Assembly: GCA_002375765.1 (NCBI GenBank)
Contig: DFMV01000045.1
Coordinates: 7,004 to 71,003 of the forward strand
Source of the DNA: Rhizobiales bacterium UBA3584
GTDB taxonomy: Bacteria > Pseudomonadota > Alphaproteobacteria > Rhizobiales > Devosiaceae
DNA: 64,000 nt
Direction of reading: 5' to 3'
Shown: piece after piece, positions 39,251-47,597 of the stretch
Numbering within the stretch: position 1 is the stretch's first letter
Layout of the letters: every line of letters begins with the position of its first letter
Notes under the pieces: generated by a model
Told to the model about the DNA's origin: nothing
The model's input: the letters and a program-made list of their open reading frames with translations, nothing else
Database searches by the model: none
Translations under genes and position numbers: made by a program

Positions 39251-39301
39251 GCCGTTTTGCGCTCCTTTGCGCCAAACCTTGTGAGCAGCACGCAAAAGTG
39301 C

Positions 39302-39347
39302 TAGCCAGACCGCGAAATTTGCGGTCCTTGCCGGGCCGCTCTGGCTA
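39302..39347 (+). other. Nested hairpins upstream of secB
   Basis: Outer TAGCCAG / CTGGCTA enclosing GACCGC-gaaattt-GCGGTC. No T-run follows. It may be part of the secB leader or an fxsA 3' processing structure. Confidence 0.4.
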
Positions 39348-39372
39348 ACCAGAGATAGGGACATATTGGCCA

Positions 39373-39903
39373 ATGGCTGAAGACAACACAAACAACGACG
39401 CGGCCGCCTCCAGCCCGGAAGGAACTGCACCCGCTTTCGGCATCGTGGGACAGTATGTGCGCGACCTGAGCTTTGAAAACCCCAACGCACCGGCCTCTCT
39501 GGTGCCTGGTCAGGTCAATCCCGGCTCCAACGTCAACATTAACGTTCAGGTCAAAAAGCAGGGCGACGATGTCTATGCGGTGGAAATCGGCCTTAACGTC
39601 AAGACCGAACGCGAAGGTACAGTGCTCTATGCGGTCGAGTTGGTCTATGGCGGTCTTTTCCGCACCCGCAACATTCCGGAAAACCAGCTCGGCGCCCTCT
39701 TGATGGTGGAAGCGCCGCGGCTGATTTTCCCCTTCGCGCGCCAGGTGCTCGGCTCGACCATTCAGTCAGGCGGTTTTCCGCCGCTGCTGCTTGAGCCGGT
39801 CGACTTTCTGGCCCTTTATCGCCGCAACCTTGCGGCCGCGGCCGAAAAGAACAAGACCGAAGGCACAGCCAACGCCACCGAAGTCAAGCCGACGGTCAAT
39901 TGA
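39373..39903 (+). CDS. secB: Protein-export chaperone SecB
   Basis: 176 residues, the normal alphaproteobacterial size. Tetrameric cytosolic chaperone delivering preproteins to SecA. Diagnostic blocks are GQYVRDLSFENPNAP, YAVELVYGGLFR, and VEAPRLIFPFARQV followed by GGFPPLLLEPVDFLALY. The N- and C-terminal tails are polar and disordered. Followed by a strong terminator. Confidence 0.97.
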   Translation: MAEDNTNNDAAASSPEGTAPAFGIVGQYVRDLSFENPNAPASLVPGQVNPGSNVNINVQVKKQGDDVYAVEIGLNVKTEREGTVLYAVELVYGGLFRTRNIPENQLGALLMVEAPRLIFPFARQVLGSTIQSGGFPPLLLEPVDFLALYRRNLAAAAEKNKTEGTANATEVKPTVN

Positions 39904-39924
39904 CCATCCCGGCAGCCCAAACGG

Positions 39925-39952
39925 AAAAGCCCCGGTTCTCCGGGGCTTTTTT
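39925..39952 (+). terminator. Rho-independent terminator of secB
   Basis: AAAAGCCCCGG-ttct-CCGGGGCTTTT and more T residues; the A-run on the other side makes it usable for the convergent dnaQ transcript too. Confidence 0.92.
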
Positions 39953-39975
39953 ATTTCTCGGCAGTCGGCAGGGGC

Positions 39976-40692
39976 TTATTCCGCTTCGATTTCCAGCGTC
40001 TCGTATTTCAGCCAAAGCGCTGTTTCGCCCATCTGGGCGATAAAGCCGGCATGGGCCCGTTTTTCCTGCGCCGCCAGGCGAGGCGGCAGGGGCGTTGGGC
40101 GCGAGCGAGCGGGGGGCCGGGTTCCGGTACCCCGGATGGAAATTTCGGCCTCGGCGGATAGCGCCAGCGCCACCTGACGGCCGCCGATCAACTCAAGATA
40201 GACTTCGGCCAGAATTTCACTGTCAAGCAGCGCGCCGTGCAGCGCCCGACGGGAATTGTCTATGCCGTAATGCTTGCAGAGCGCGTCGAGGCTGACGCGG
40301 GCGCCGGGGTGAATCTTGCGGGCCAGCATGACGGTGTCAATGACACCGTTTGTGAGGCGCGGGCGCCCTGTCCATTCGAGCTCGGCGTTCAAGAACCCCA
40401 TGTCGAAGGGCGCGTTGTGAATGATCAGGGTGTCATCGCCGATAAATTCGGCAAAGTCGTTGGCCACTTCGGCGAATTTGGGCTTGTCGCGCAAGAATTC
40501 TTCCGACAGCCCGTGCACGCGAAACGCCTCTTCGGGCATGTCGCGTTCGGGATTGATATAAACGTGATAGTGGCGCCCGGTCGGGATGTGATTGATCAGC
40601 TCGACGCAGCCGATTTCCACCAGCCTGTCGCCATTTGCCGCTGAAAGCCCCGTGGTTTCGGTGTCGAGAACGATTTCGCGCAAAAGACTCAT
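39976..40692 (-). CDS. dnaQ: DNA polymerase III subunit epsilon
   Basis: 238 residues. Proofreading 3'-5' exonuclease of the replicative polymerase. Exo I: REIVLDTETTGLSAANGDRL (catalytic D10, E12); Exo II: HNAPFDMGFLNAEL; Exo III: HGALLDSEILAEVYLEL with the catalytic His/Asp. The ATG overlaps the coaE stop (ATGA). Last gene of maf-aroE-coaE-dnaQ, read away from the origin. Confidence 0.97.
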   Translation of the reverse strand: MSLLREIVLDTETTGLSAANGDRLVEIGCVELINHIPTGRHYHVYINPERDMPEEAFRVHGLSEEFLRDKPKFAEVANDFAEFIGDDTLIIHNAPFDMGFLNAELEWTGRPRLTNGVIDTVMLARKIHPGARVSLDALCKHYGIDNSRRALHGALLDSEILAEVYLELIGGRQVALALSAEAEISIRGTGTRPPARSRPTPLPPRLAAQEKRAHAGFIAQMGETALWLKYETLEIEAE

Positions 40693-41282
40693 TGCGCGGC
40701 CTCTTTGCGCAGCGCCTCGATCACGGCATCGGTGCGGGCCATCGTATCGTCCATGGTACCTGAAGTGTCGATCGTGTAATCGGCCCGTGCCCGCTTTTCA
40801 TCCTGGGTCAGTTGACGCGACAAGATGAAATCGAGCTTTTCATTGCTCATTCCCGGTCGGGCCAGAACCCGCTGGCGCTGGATTTGCGGATCGCAATAGG
40901 TGGTAACGGCCTTGTCGATGGAATATTTGGCCCCGGTTTCAAAAAACAACGGGATCTCCACGATCGCCAATCGGTTGCCTTCCGCTTCGGCCTTGTCCAT
41001 AAAATCAATCGCCTTTTCGCGCACGAGAGGATGGATCACCTCCTCGAGCTCGGATATCCGCTCGGGCTCTGCCGCAATTGCCGCACTTAAGGCTTTGCGA
41101 TCGACAACGCCCTGGCTCACCGTACCGGGAAAAAGTGTTTCAACAAGAGCGGCGGCCTCCCCGGCATAGAGCTCGTGCACGGCCTCGTCAGCCGAATAGG
41201 TGGGGAAACCGAGCTCGGCAAAGCGCGCGAGCACCGTCGATTTTCCAGTGGCGATGGAACCGGTGAGCACAACGCGCAGCAT
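40689..41282 (-). CDS. coaE: Dephospho-CoA kinase
   Basis: 197 residues. Final step of coenzyme A synthesis. P-loop GSIATGKS (8-15), YSADEAVHELY, and the lid and CoA-binding region with VEIPLFFETG and RQLTQDEKRARADYTIDTSG. Tightly packed between aroE and dnaQ. Confidence 0.96.
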   Translation of the reverse strand: MLRVVLTGSIATGKSTVLARFAELGFPTYSADEAVHELYAGEAAALVETLFPGTVSQGVVDRKALSAAIAAEPERISELEEVIHPLVREKAIDFMDKAEAEGNRLAIVEIPLFFETGAKYSIDKAVTTYCDPQIQRQRVLARPGMSNEKLDFILSRQLTQDEKRARADYTIDTSGTMDDTMARTDAVIEALRKEAAQ

Positions 41283-41300
41283 ATTTCCCTCGAATACTCG

Positions 41301-42128
41301 TTACTGCCCAAGCGCGGCCAGAACGCGGTTTCTGAGCCCTTCGGTGACGGCAGGCTCGACGCCAAACCATGCCTTAAAGCCCGGCACTGCCTGATAGAGC
41401 AACATACCCAGCCCGTCCACAATGGCAAACCCCTCGGCGCGCGCCTGGGCCAGAAGCGGGGTAATGAGCGGTGTATAAACGATGTCGGTGACCACAGCTC
41501 CCGGCGCGAGGCGCGACAGCTCGAGCCCTTCGAACCGCGTGCCTTTCATACCGACCGAGCTTGTGTTGACCAGAAGACCCGATCCCTCCGTCCGCGAGGC
41601 CATATCGTGCAGAGCGCCAGGCACAATCGTGGGGCCGAATTCGGCGGCCAAAGCCTCGGCCCGCTCCAGCGTCCGGTTTATGAGATCGATGCGCGGTACG
41701 CCTCTGTCGATCAGCCCGGCCAGAATTGCCCGCGATGCCCCGCCCGCGCCAATAACGAGTGCGGATTCTAGTCCCTTGTCCCAACCGGGGGAGGCGGCAT
41801 CGAGATTGGCAAGGAACCCCACATAATCGGTGTTGGAGCCCGATATCGTGCCGTTATCGACCACCAGCGTGTTGACCGCGCCGATCTTTGCGGCCAGCGG
41901 GTCGATCTCCTCGATCAGGCCCATCACCTCTTCCTTGTGCGGAATGGTGACATTGCCGCCCACGAACGCGCCATCGCGCAGTCGGGCAACGAACGCAGCC
42001 AGATCGTCCGGCGCGACGTCTATCGCCTCATAGCTTGCATCAAGCTCGTGCTCGGCAATCCAGCTTTGGTGGATCAGCGGCGATTTGGAATGGGCGATCG
42101 GGTGTCCGATGACGAAGGCTTTTTTCAT
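41301..42128 (-). CDS. aroE: Shikimate dehydrogenase (NADP+)
   Basis: 275 residues. Fourth step of the shikimate pathway. Substrate-binding VIGHPIAHSKSPLIHQSWI and GGNVTIPHKEEVM (catalytic lysine), the NADP Rossmann loop VIGAGGASRAILAGL and INRTLERAE. The ATG overlaps the maf stop. Confidence 0.97.
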   Translation of the reverse strand: MKKAFVIGHPIAHSKSPLIHQSWIAEHELDASYEAIDVAPDDLAAFVARLRDGAFVGGNVTIPHKEEVMGLIEEIDPLAAKIGAVNTLVVDNGTISGSNTDYVGFLANLDAASPGWDKGLESALVIGAGGASRAILAGLIDRGVPRIDLINRTLERAEALAAEFGPTIVPGALHDMASRTEGSGLLVNTSSVGMKGTRFEGLELSRLAPGAVVTDIVYTPLITPLLAQARAEGFAIVDGLGMLLYQAVPGFKAWFGVEPAVTEGLRNRVLAALGQ

Positions 42129-42727
42129 GAACCGGGCTCGAAGACTTTCGGGGCGTGCTGTTCGAGGGCCGCCAGAAGGGGGAGCAGCGGCAGGCCCAGA
42201 ATGGTGAAATAGTCGCCCTCGATCCGCTCGAAAAGCCGGATGGAGGGGCCTTCGAGCCGGTAGGCGGCGACAGAATCCAGGATCGCTTCGCCTTCCAGAT
42301 CGAGAACACGATCCAGCGTCTTGCGATCGAACGGCCTGAAGGTCAGAACGGCGGTCTCGACGGCGCTCCAGACAATCTGACCGTTGCGGGCCAGCGCGAC
42401 ACCTGAATGGAGCTCATGCGATTTGCCCGCCATGCTCATCAGCCGCGTGGCGGCATCGTCGCGGTCGATGGGCTTGTGCAGACCCCGGCCTTCAAAGGCA
42501 ATCGTCTGATCGGCGCCGATCACCATGGCACTGGGCGCTGTGGTGCTGACGGCGAGGGCCTTGGCCTCAGCCAGGCGCCGCGCGAGACCTTTCCGATTCT
42601 CACCTTCGGTCAAGGCAGCTTGTTCGATTTCGCGCTCGTTTACGTCCGCGCTTGCGAGGGAAAACTGCAACCCCGCGTTTTGAAGAAGGCTTTTCCGCGT
42701 TGTGCTTTTCGAGGCAAGGATCAGCAT
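42125..42727 (-). CDS. Maf family nucleoside-triphosphate pyrophosphatase
   Basis: 200 residues. Maf proteins hydrolyse non-canonical or modified NTPs and can delay septum formation. ILASKSTTRKSLLQNAGL is the typical N-terminus; VIGADQTIAFEG with the catalytic acidic residue and GEAILDSVAAYRLEGPS are conserved. The start at 42727 is chosen because the 51-residue upstream extension runs into the origin region. First gene of maf-aroE-coaE-dnaQ. The DUF299 (ppsR) gene that borders Caulobacter oriC at this point is missing. Confidence 0.93.
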   Translation of the reverse strand: MLILASKSTTRKSLLQNAGLQFSLASADVNEREIEQAALTEGENRKGLARRLAEAKALAVSTTAPSAMVIGADQTIAFEGRGLHKPIDRDDAATRLMSMAGKSHELHSGVALARNGQIVWSAVETAVLTFRPFDRKTLDRVLDLEGEAILDSVAAYRLEGPSIRLFERIEGDYFTILGLPLLPLLAALEQHAPKVFEPGS

Positions 42728-42845
42728 AGACGGGCCTTTGGCGTTGGGGACCGCACGAGCTTTTCCACATGCGTGGCCACAGTTAAAGCCCATTTCCGAT
42801 CTGGACAGATCACGGGCCGAGTTTTCCCCAAACGCCGATATTGGG

Positions 42846-42860
42846 TTAACAGCTCGTAAA
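42846..42860. promoter_or_regulatory. Degenerate CtrA box in oriC
   Basis: TTAA-CAGCTCG-TAAA: one mismatch to TTAA-N7-TTAA. Confidence 0.4.
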
Positions 42861-42928
42861 CTGGGGACGGTTCTGTGCACCTGGGGACAAGAGCGTGGAA
42901 AACCTGCCGATCTGGGCGGCGCGTAGCG

Positions 42929-42943
42929 TTAATCTTTCATTAA
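42929..42943. promoter_or_regulatory. CtrA box 1 in oriC
   Basis: TTAA-TCTTTCA-TTAA, a perfect match to the CtrA recognition motif; it overlaps no gene and adjoins a DnaA-like box at 42946. Confidence 0.7.
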
Positions 42944-42963
42944 GGATTTGCACAGGGCAGACC

Positions 42964-42978
42964 TTAACGAAACGTTAA
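42964..42978. promoter_or_regulatory. CtrA box 2 in oriC
   Basis: TTAA-CGAAACG-TTAA, a second perfect match, 35 bp from the first. Confidence 0.7.
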
Positions 42979-43173
42979 TGACACGGGCCGCCGCACCCTT
43001 TCATTCCCACTTTTCCAGAAGCGTTCGCTGCCGAGCATGCCGCGCGAAACTGACGCAAGCCGATTTGGAGGGGTGCGGTTGTGGGCTGGAAACAATTGGT
43101 GCAAAACACAGCTATAAAGAAAAAGAAGACTCTTTAAGACTTAGATTCCTTCAAAGACCCAAGAGCCCCAAAA

Positions 43174-44223
43174 TTGCTTTCGCCCTCACCTAAGCTGCGC
43201 TCCGGAAAACCGCTTCTCGATACGGCGCTGGGGATGCGCCAGGAGCGTCCCCCAATCTGGATCATGCGTCAGGCCGGACGCTATCTTCCCGAATACCGGG
43301 AGGTGCGGGAGAAAGCGGGCAGCTTTCTCGATCTTTGCTATTCGCCTGCCCTGGCCACCGAAGTGACGCTGCAGCCGCTGCGACGGTTCGATCTCGATGC
43401 GGCAATCTTGTTTTCCGACATTCTGGTCATCCCTCACGCGCTGGGCCAGAACGTGCGCTTTGCGCCGGGAGAAGGGCCGATCCTCGATCCGATCGATGAG
43501 AACAGCCTTGCAACGCTCAAGCCTGAAAAGGCTCTGGATAATCTCGACAAGGTTCTCGAGGCTCTCGACAGGATCAAACTGGCTTTGGGCGAGAACAAGA
43601 CCCTGATCGGGTTTTGTGGCGCGCCCTGGACCGTTGCAACCTACATGATCGGCGGACGTGGTTCGCCCGACCAGGCGGCCGCGCGTCTCTTTGCGCTTGA
43701 GCATCCTGAGACCTTTGCAGCGCTGATCGATATCCTTGTCGAGGTTTCAGCCCAGTATCTGGTTGCCCAGTTTCGCGCTGGAGCGGACATGGTGCAGATT
43801 TTTGAAAGCTGGGCGCTTAACCTGGACGAAGACGCCTTCCGCAGCCATGTGATCGAGCCCAATCGGCGTATCGTCGAGCGCGTGCGCAGCTTCATCCCCG
43901 ACGCTCCGATCACGGGCTTTCCGCGTGGCGCAGCCGGAATGCTGGCCGAGTATGCGGAAAAAACCAAAGTCAGTGTCCTGGGTCTCGATTTTGCCACCCC
44001 TCTGGCTTTTGCATCATCGAATCTGCCAAAGACACTTCCCGTGCAGGGCAATCTCGATCCCTTGCGGCTGGTTGCCGGCGGCAAGCAGATGGAAGACCGC
44101 GCAGAGGAAATCATCGAAGGGTTTTCCGATCGCCCGCATATCTTCAATCTGGGGCATGGGATCGTGCCGCAGACGCCGATCGCTCATGTTTCGCGGCTTG
44201 TCGATATCGTCCATGGGCGCTAA
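43174..44223 (+). CDS. hemE: Uroporphyrinogen decarboxylase
   Basis: 349 residues. Decarboxylates uroporphyrinogen III to coproporphyrinogen III. N-terminal PIWIMRQAGRYLPEYRE, then ILFSDILVIPHALG, GFCGAPWTVATYMIGG, QIFESWA and the C-terminal GHGIVPQTPIAHVSRLVD. The only suitable start is TTG at 43174; the first ATG (43234) would cut into the conserved region. It lies at the edge of the presumed oriC and begins the hemE-hemJ pair. Confidence 0.96.
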   Translation: MLSPSPKLRSGKPLLDTALGMRQERPPIWIMRQAGRYLPEYREVREKAGSFLDLCYSPALATEVTLQPLRRFDLDAAILFSDILVIPHALGQNVRFAPGEGPILDPIDENSLATLKPEKALDNLDKVLEALDRIKLALGENKTLIGFCGAPWTVATYMIGGRGSPDQAAARLFALEHPETFAALIDILVEVSAQYLVAQFRAGADMVQIFESWALNLDEDAFRSHVIEPNRRIVERVRSFIPDAPITGFPRGAAGMLAEYAEKTKVSVLGLDFATPLAFASSNLPKTLPVQGNLDPLRLVAGGKQMEDRAEEIIEGFSDRPHIFNLGHGIVPQTPIAHVSRLVDIVHGR

Positions 44224-44250
44224 GCAAGTTTGGAGGCTTGGGAGAGTTTG

Positions 44251-44679
44251 ATGCTGGAATGGGTCAAGGCATTGCATGTGATTTCGGTCATCGCCTGGAT
44301 GGCCGGGATGCTTTATCTGCCGCGCCTGTTCGTTTATCACGCAGATGCCGAAAAGGGGTCGGTCCAGTCAGAGACCTTCAAGGTTATGGAACGCCGGCTC
44401 TATCGCGCCATCATGACCCCGGCGATGATCGCTACCTGGGTTTTCGGGCTCTGGATGATCCATCTTTACGGGCTGGGAATTTTTGCCATGGGGTGGATCT
44501 GGGTGAAGCTGGCGTTCGTTATCGCCCTTTCCGGATTTCACGGTTTTCTGGGCAAGACCCTGCGGGCCTTTGCCGGCGACGAGAACGCGCGGCCGGCCAA
44601 ATTTTTTCGGGCCATCAACGAAATTCCCACGGTCATGATGATCGTCATCGTCGTCATGGTGATTGTTAAGCCATTCTAG
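44251..44679 (+). CDS. hemJ: HemJ, protoporphyrinogen IX oxidase
   Basis: 142 residues with four membrane helices. HemJ oxidises protoporphyrinogen IX in bacteria lacking HemG and HemY. The essential histidine is H9 in VKALHVISVIAWMAGMLYLPRLFVY (two adjoining blocks) and a lysine is in WIWVKLAF. GGAG six bases before the ATG supports the start. Directly downstream of hemE, so haem synthesis steps are co-expressed. Confidence 0.92.
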   Translation: MLEWVKALHVISVIAWMAGMLYLPRLFVYHADAEKGSVQSETFKVMERRLYRAIMTPAMIATWVFGLWMIHLYGLGIFAMGWIWVKLAFVIALSGFHGFLGKTLRAFAGDENARPAKFFRAINEIPTVMMIVIVVMVIVKPF

Positions 44680-44719
44680 GCTCGGGTTGTGCTTGCAATG
44701 AGCGCATTGAATGGTTTAT

Positions 44720-44790
44720 GAGAAGCGTGCAACTCACCCATTCGCGGTGAGATGGGCGGCAAATTGCTCCGCCCCGCTTCTCCCTCCTTT
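44720..44790 (+). ncRNA. Structured three-way junction with U-run upstream of rho
   Basis: GAGAAGCG (44720-44727) pairs with CGCTTCTC (44775-44782). Inside are CTCACC/GGTGAG (44733-44738/44746-44751) and GGGCGG/CCGCCC (44754-44759/44769-44774). CCTCC and six T residues follow. It ends 40 nt before the rho ATG. It could terminate hemE-hemJ or act as an attenuator in the rho leader. Confidence 0.5.
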
Positions 44791-44829
44791 TTTAAGTTTA
44801 TCCCGACCATCCCCCTAAGAAGGCTGATC

Positions 44830-46095
44830 ATGGAATTCATGAAGCTCAGGGACCTCAAGGCCAAATCACCGGCCGAGTTGCAGTCCTTTGCCGAAGAGCT
44901 CGACGTCGAAAATGCCAATACACTGCGCAAGCAGGAATTGATGTTCGCCATTCTCAAGCAATTGGCGACCCGCGATGTGGAAATAACCGGCGAAGGCGTT
45001 GTCGAGGTCCTGCCTGATGGTTTCGGCTTCCTGCGCTCTCCAGATGCCAATTACCTGCCGGGCCCTGACGACATCTACGTCAGCCCCTCCCAGATCCGCC
45101 GCTTTGGCTTGCGCACCGGCGACACGGTCGAGGGCCAGATCCGCTCTCCCAAGGAAGGCGAGCGCTATTTCGCGCTGCTCAAGGTCAATACCATCAATTT
45201 CGAGGATCCCGAACGGGTCCGCCACAAGATCAATTTCGACAATCTCACCCCGCTCTATCCCGATGAGCGGCTGAACATGGAACTTGCCGATCCCACCACC
45301 AAGGATCGATCGGCCCGGGTCATCGATCTCGTTGCGCCGCTCGGCAAAGGCCAGCGCGCCCTGATCGTTGCTCCGCCGCGTACCGGTAAGACTGTATTGT
45401 TGCAAAATATTGCACAATCTATCGCGACCAATCATCCCGAATGCTATCTAATCGTGCTTCTGATCGACGAACGGCCAGAGGAAGTGACCGACATGCAGCG
45501 CTCGGTGAAGGGCGAGGTTATCTCCTCGACCTTTGACGAACCGGCATCACGGCACGTCCAAGTAGCTGAAATGGTTATCGAAAAGGCCAAGCGCCTTGTG
45601 GAGCACAAGCGCGATGTGGTGATTCTGCTCGATTCGATCACCCGTCTGGGCCGCGCCTACAACACGGTTGTCCCGTCCTCGGGCAAGGTGTTGACCGGTG
45701 GTGTCGATGCAAATGCCCTGCAGCGCCCAAAGCGCTTTTTCGGTGCGGCGCGCAATATCGAAGACGGCGGCTCGCTGACCATCATTTCGACCGCCCTGAT
45801 CGATACCGGAAGCCGTATGGACGAAGTGATCTTTGAAGAGTTCAAGGGCACGGGCAATTCGGAAATCGTTCTCGATCGCAAGGTCTCCGACAAGCGTGTG
45901 TTCCCGGCGATCGACGTCACCAAATCGGGCACCCGCAAGGAAGAATTGCTGGTCGAGCCCGATGTCCTGCGCAAGATGTATGTGCTGCGGCGCATTCTCA
46001 ACCCGATGGGGACTGTCGACGCCATGGAGTTCCTGCTTGATAAATTGCGGCAGACCAAAACCAATGCCGAATTCTTCGAGTCGATGAACACTTAG
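44830..46095 (+). CDS. rho: Transcription termination factor Rho
   Basis: 421 residues, the alphaproteobacterial size. Hexameric RNA helicase ending transcription. N-terminal [18 protein letters not shown], cold-shock-like RNA-binding domain with [30 protein letters not shown] (two adjoining blocks), Walker [23 protein letters not shown], the Q-loop and R-loop in [11 protein letters not shown] and the [14 protein letters not shown] secondary RNA-binding region. ATG at 44830 used. A structured RNA precedes it and a 9-bp GC hairpin follows (46124-46157). Confidence 0.98.
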   Translation: MEFMKLRDLKAKSPAELQSFAEELDVENANTLRKQELMFAILKQLATRDVEITGEGVVEVLPDGFGFLRSPDANYLPGPDDIYVSPSQIRRFGLRTGDTVEGQIRSPKEGERYFALLKVNTINFEDPERVRHKINFDNLTPLYPDERLNMELADPTTKDRSARVIDLVAPLGKGQRALIVAPPRTGKTVLLQNIAQSIATNHPECYLIVLLIDERPEEVTDMQRSVKGEVISSTFDEPASRHVQVAEMVIEKAKRLVEHKRDVVILLDSITRLGRAYNTVVPSSGKVLTGGVDANALQRPKRFFGAARNIEDGGSLTIISTALIDTGSRMDEVIFEEFKGTGNSEIVLDRKVSDKRVFPAIDVTKSGTRKEELLVEPDVLRKMYVLRRILNPMGTVDAMEFLLDKLRQTKTNAEFFESMNT

Positions 46096-46123
46096 GATTT
46101 TCGCCAGCCCAGGCTACATATTT

Positions 46124-46157
46124 GAGGCCGCGCGTGGCGTTGACACGGCGCGGCCTC
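46124..46157 (+). other. GC-rich hairpin between rho and mnmE
   Basis: GAGGCCGCG and CGCGGCCTC form a perfect 9-bp stem. No T-run follows, so termination without Rho is unlikely. Confidence 0.4.
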
Positions 46158-46184
46158 GCTGCATTCTGAACTCGGACGATTGTG

Positions 46185-47495
46185 ATGCAGACCAGTACAA
46201 CCATTGCCGCGCTGTCCACGGGCAGCCTGCCGTCTGGCGTTGCCGTCATCAGGTTGTCCGGACCGAAAGCCTTTGCGGCCGTGCGTGCTCTTTGTGGCAC
46301 TCTGCCGGTGCCCCGAATGCTGACGCTGACGACTTTGCGCCATCCGGGAACCGGGGACGCGCTGGACCAGGGTCTCCTCGCGGTGTTTCCCGGACCCAAT
46401 TCCTTTACCGGCGAGGATTGCGCCGAGCTCCAGGTTCATGGCTCCCCGGCGGGCGTAAAGGCCATTCTTTCTGCTCTGACGGGCCATTGCGAGGTTGAAC
46501 TGGCCGGCGCTGGCGATTTCACCCGCAGGGCCTTTGAAAACGGCAAGCTCGACCTGACTGCGGTCGAAGGTCTTGGCGATCTGCTGGAAGCTGAAACCGA
46601 ATCTCAGCGCCGCCAGGCGTTGTCGCGGCTCGACGGTGGTCTTGCGGATCAGGTCATGGTCTGGCGCGCACTGCTGCTCGATGCCCGGGCGGAGATCGAA
46701 GCACGGCTCGACTTTTCCGACGAGGACGATGTTCCGTTCGCGCTGCCGGCCCGTTTTATCGTTGATCTACAAGAGCTTGTCGGCAAGCTCAAGGACGCGC
46801 TGGATAGCTACCAACGCGGTCGCATTGTCCGCGAGGGCTTTCGCATCGTCCTTGCCGGCGCTCCCAATGCGGGAAAGTCGAGCCTGCTCAACCGCCTGGC
46901 CGGTTCGGATCTGGCGATTGTTACTGCTGAAGCGGGTACGACGCGGGACACCAAGGACGTCGCCATCGATCTCGGGGGCCAACTGGTTACGCTGACCGAT
47001 ACTGCCGGGCTGCGCGAGACCGACAGCCTGGCTGAGGGAGAAGGAATTAAGCGAGCCAGACGCGCCATGGAGAGCGCCGATCTTGTTCTTTGGCTGATCT
47101 CCCCTGATGCTGAAACGACACCGGACGCCGCGCCGGATGTTCCTCTGTGGCGACTGGGCACCAAATCCGATCTTGGGCCCACCACGGGTCCGATCGATCT
47201 ATCGCTTTCAGTCATGACCGGCGAGGGCGTCCCGGCCTTGCTAAAAAGGCTCGAAAGCCATATTGAAGGCCGCCTTGGCGCGAGCGAAACGAGCCTTGTG
47301 AGCCATCTTCGGGATAAGAAGGCGCTTGAACGAGCGATCCTGAGTGTCAAGACGGCGCTTGATCGGATCGAACAGCCCGAATTATGCGCCGAGGATTTGC
47401 GCCGTGCCGCAGATATTTTGGCCGGCCTGATTGGCCTTATGGACAATGAAGCGGTATTGGACAGACTGTTTGCCGGGTTCTGTATCGGGAAGTGA
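46185..47495 (+). CDS. mnmE: tRNA modification GTPase MnmE
   Basis: 436 residues. With MnmG it adds the carboxymethylaminomethyl group to the wobble uridine of certain tRNAs. N-terminal folate-binding domain (AALSTGSLPSGVAVIRLSG, GPNSFTGEDCAELQVHG), G domain with G1 GAPNAGKSS, G2 TTRD, G3 DTAGLRET, G4 TKSD, and the C-terminal FCIGK motif with catalytic cysteine. The stop codon lies inside the first parS site. Confidence 0.97.
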   Translation: MQTSTTIAALSTGSLPSGVAVIRLSGPKAFAAVRALCGTLPVPRMLTLTTLRHPGTGDALDQGLLAVFPGPNSFTGEDCAELQVHGSPAGVKAILSALTGHCEVELAGAGDFTRRAFENGKLDLTAVEGLGDLLEAETESQRRQALSRLDGGLADQVMVWRALLLDARAEIEARLDFSDEDDVPFALPARFIVDLQELVGKLKDALDSYQRGRIVREGFRIVLAGAPNAGKSSLLNRLAGSDLAIVTAEAGTTRDTKDVAIDLGGQLVTLTDTAGLRETDSLAEGEGIKRARRAMESADLVLWLISPDAETTPDAAPDVPLWRLGTKSDLGPTTGPIDLSLSVMTGEGVPALLKRLESHIEGRLGASETSLVSHLRDKKALERAILSVKTALDRIEQPELCAEDLRRAADILAGLIGLMDNEAVLDRLFAGFCIGK

Positions 47496-47508
47496 TTCAC
47501 GTGAAACA
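47493..47508. promoter_or_regulatory. parS site 1 (mnmE-mnmG gap)
   Basis: TGATTCACGTGAAACA, one mismatch to TGTTTCACGTGAAACA; overlaps the mnmE stop codon. Confidence 0.8.
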
Positions 47509-47527
47509 CGGACCGCGCCTATTAGAG

Positions 47528-47543
47528 CGATTCACGTGAAACA
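47528..47543. promoter_or_regulatory. parS site 2 (mnmE-mnmG gap)
   Basis: CGATTCACGTGAAACA, two mismatches at the left end; second of three sites spaced 35-37 bp apart. Confidence 0.75.
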
Positions 47544-47564
47544 CAACGATATGCGATCAAAAAC

Positions 47565-47580
47565 GGATTCACGTGAAACA
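47565..47580. promoter_or_regulatory. parS site 3 (mnmE-mnmG gap)
   Basis: GGATTCACGTGAAACA, two mismatches at the left end; 18 bp before the mnmG ATG. Confidence 0.75.
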
Positions 47581-47597
47581 TCATCGAGACTGCAATC

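Larger units (their letters stand above)
42728..43173. other. Probable chromosomal replication origin (oriC)
   Basis: A 446-bp gene-free gap between divergent maf and hemE. A perfect DnaA-box match (TTWTNCACA) TTTTCCACA is at 42761-42769; one-mismatch forms are at 42822-42830 (TTTTCCCCA), 42894-42902 (reverse, CGTGGAAAA), 42946-42954 (ATTTGCACA) and 43011-43019 (TTTTCCAGA). Two perfect CtrA boxes and one degenerate one lie among them. The hemE-proximal end (about 43095-43175) is AT-rich and has GANTC sites at 43128 and 43144. The hemE neighbourhood and parAB proximity match the Caulobacter arrangement. Confidence 0.78.
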
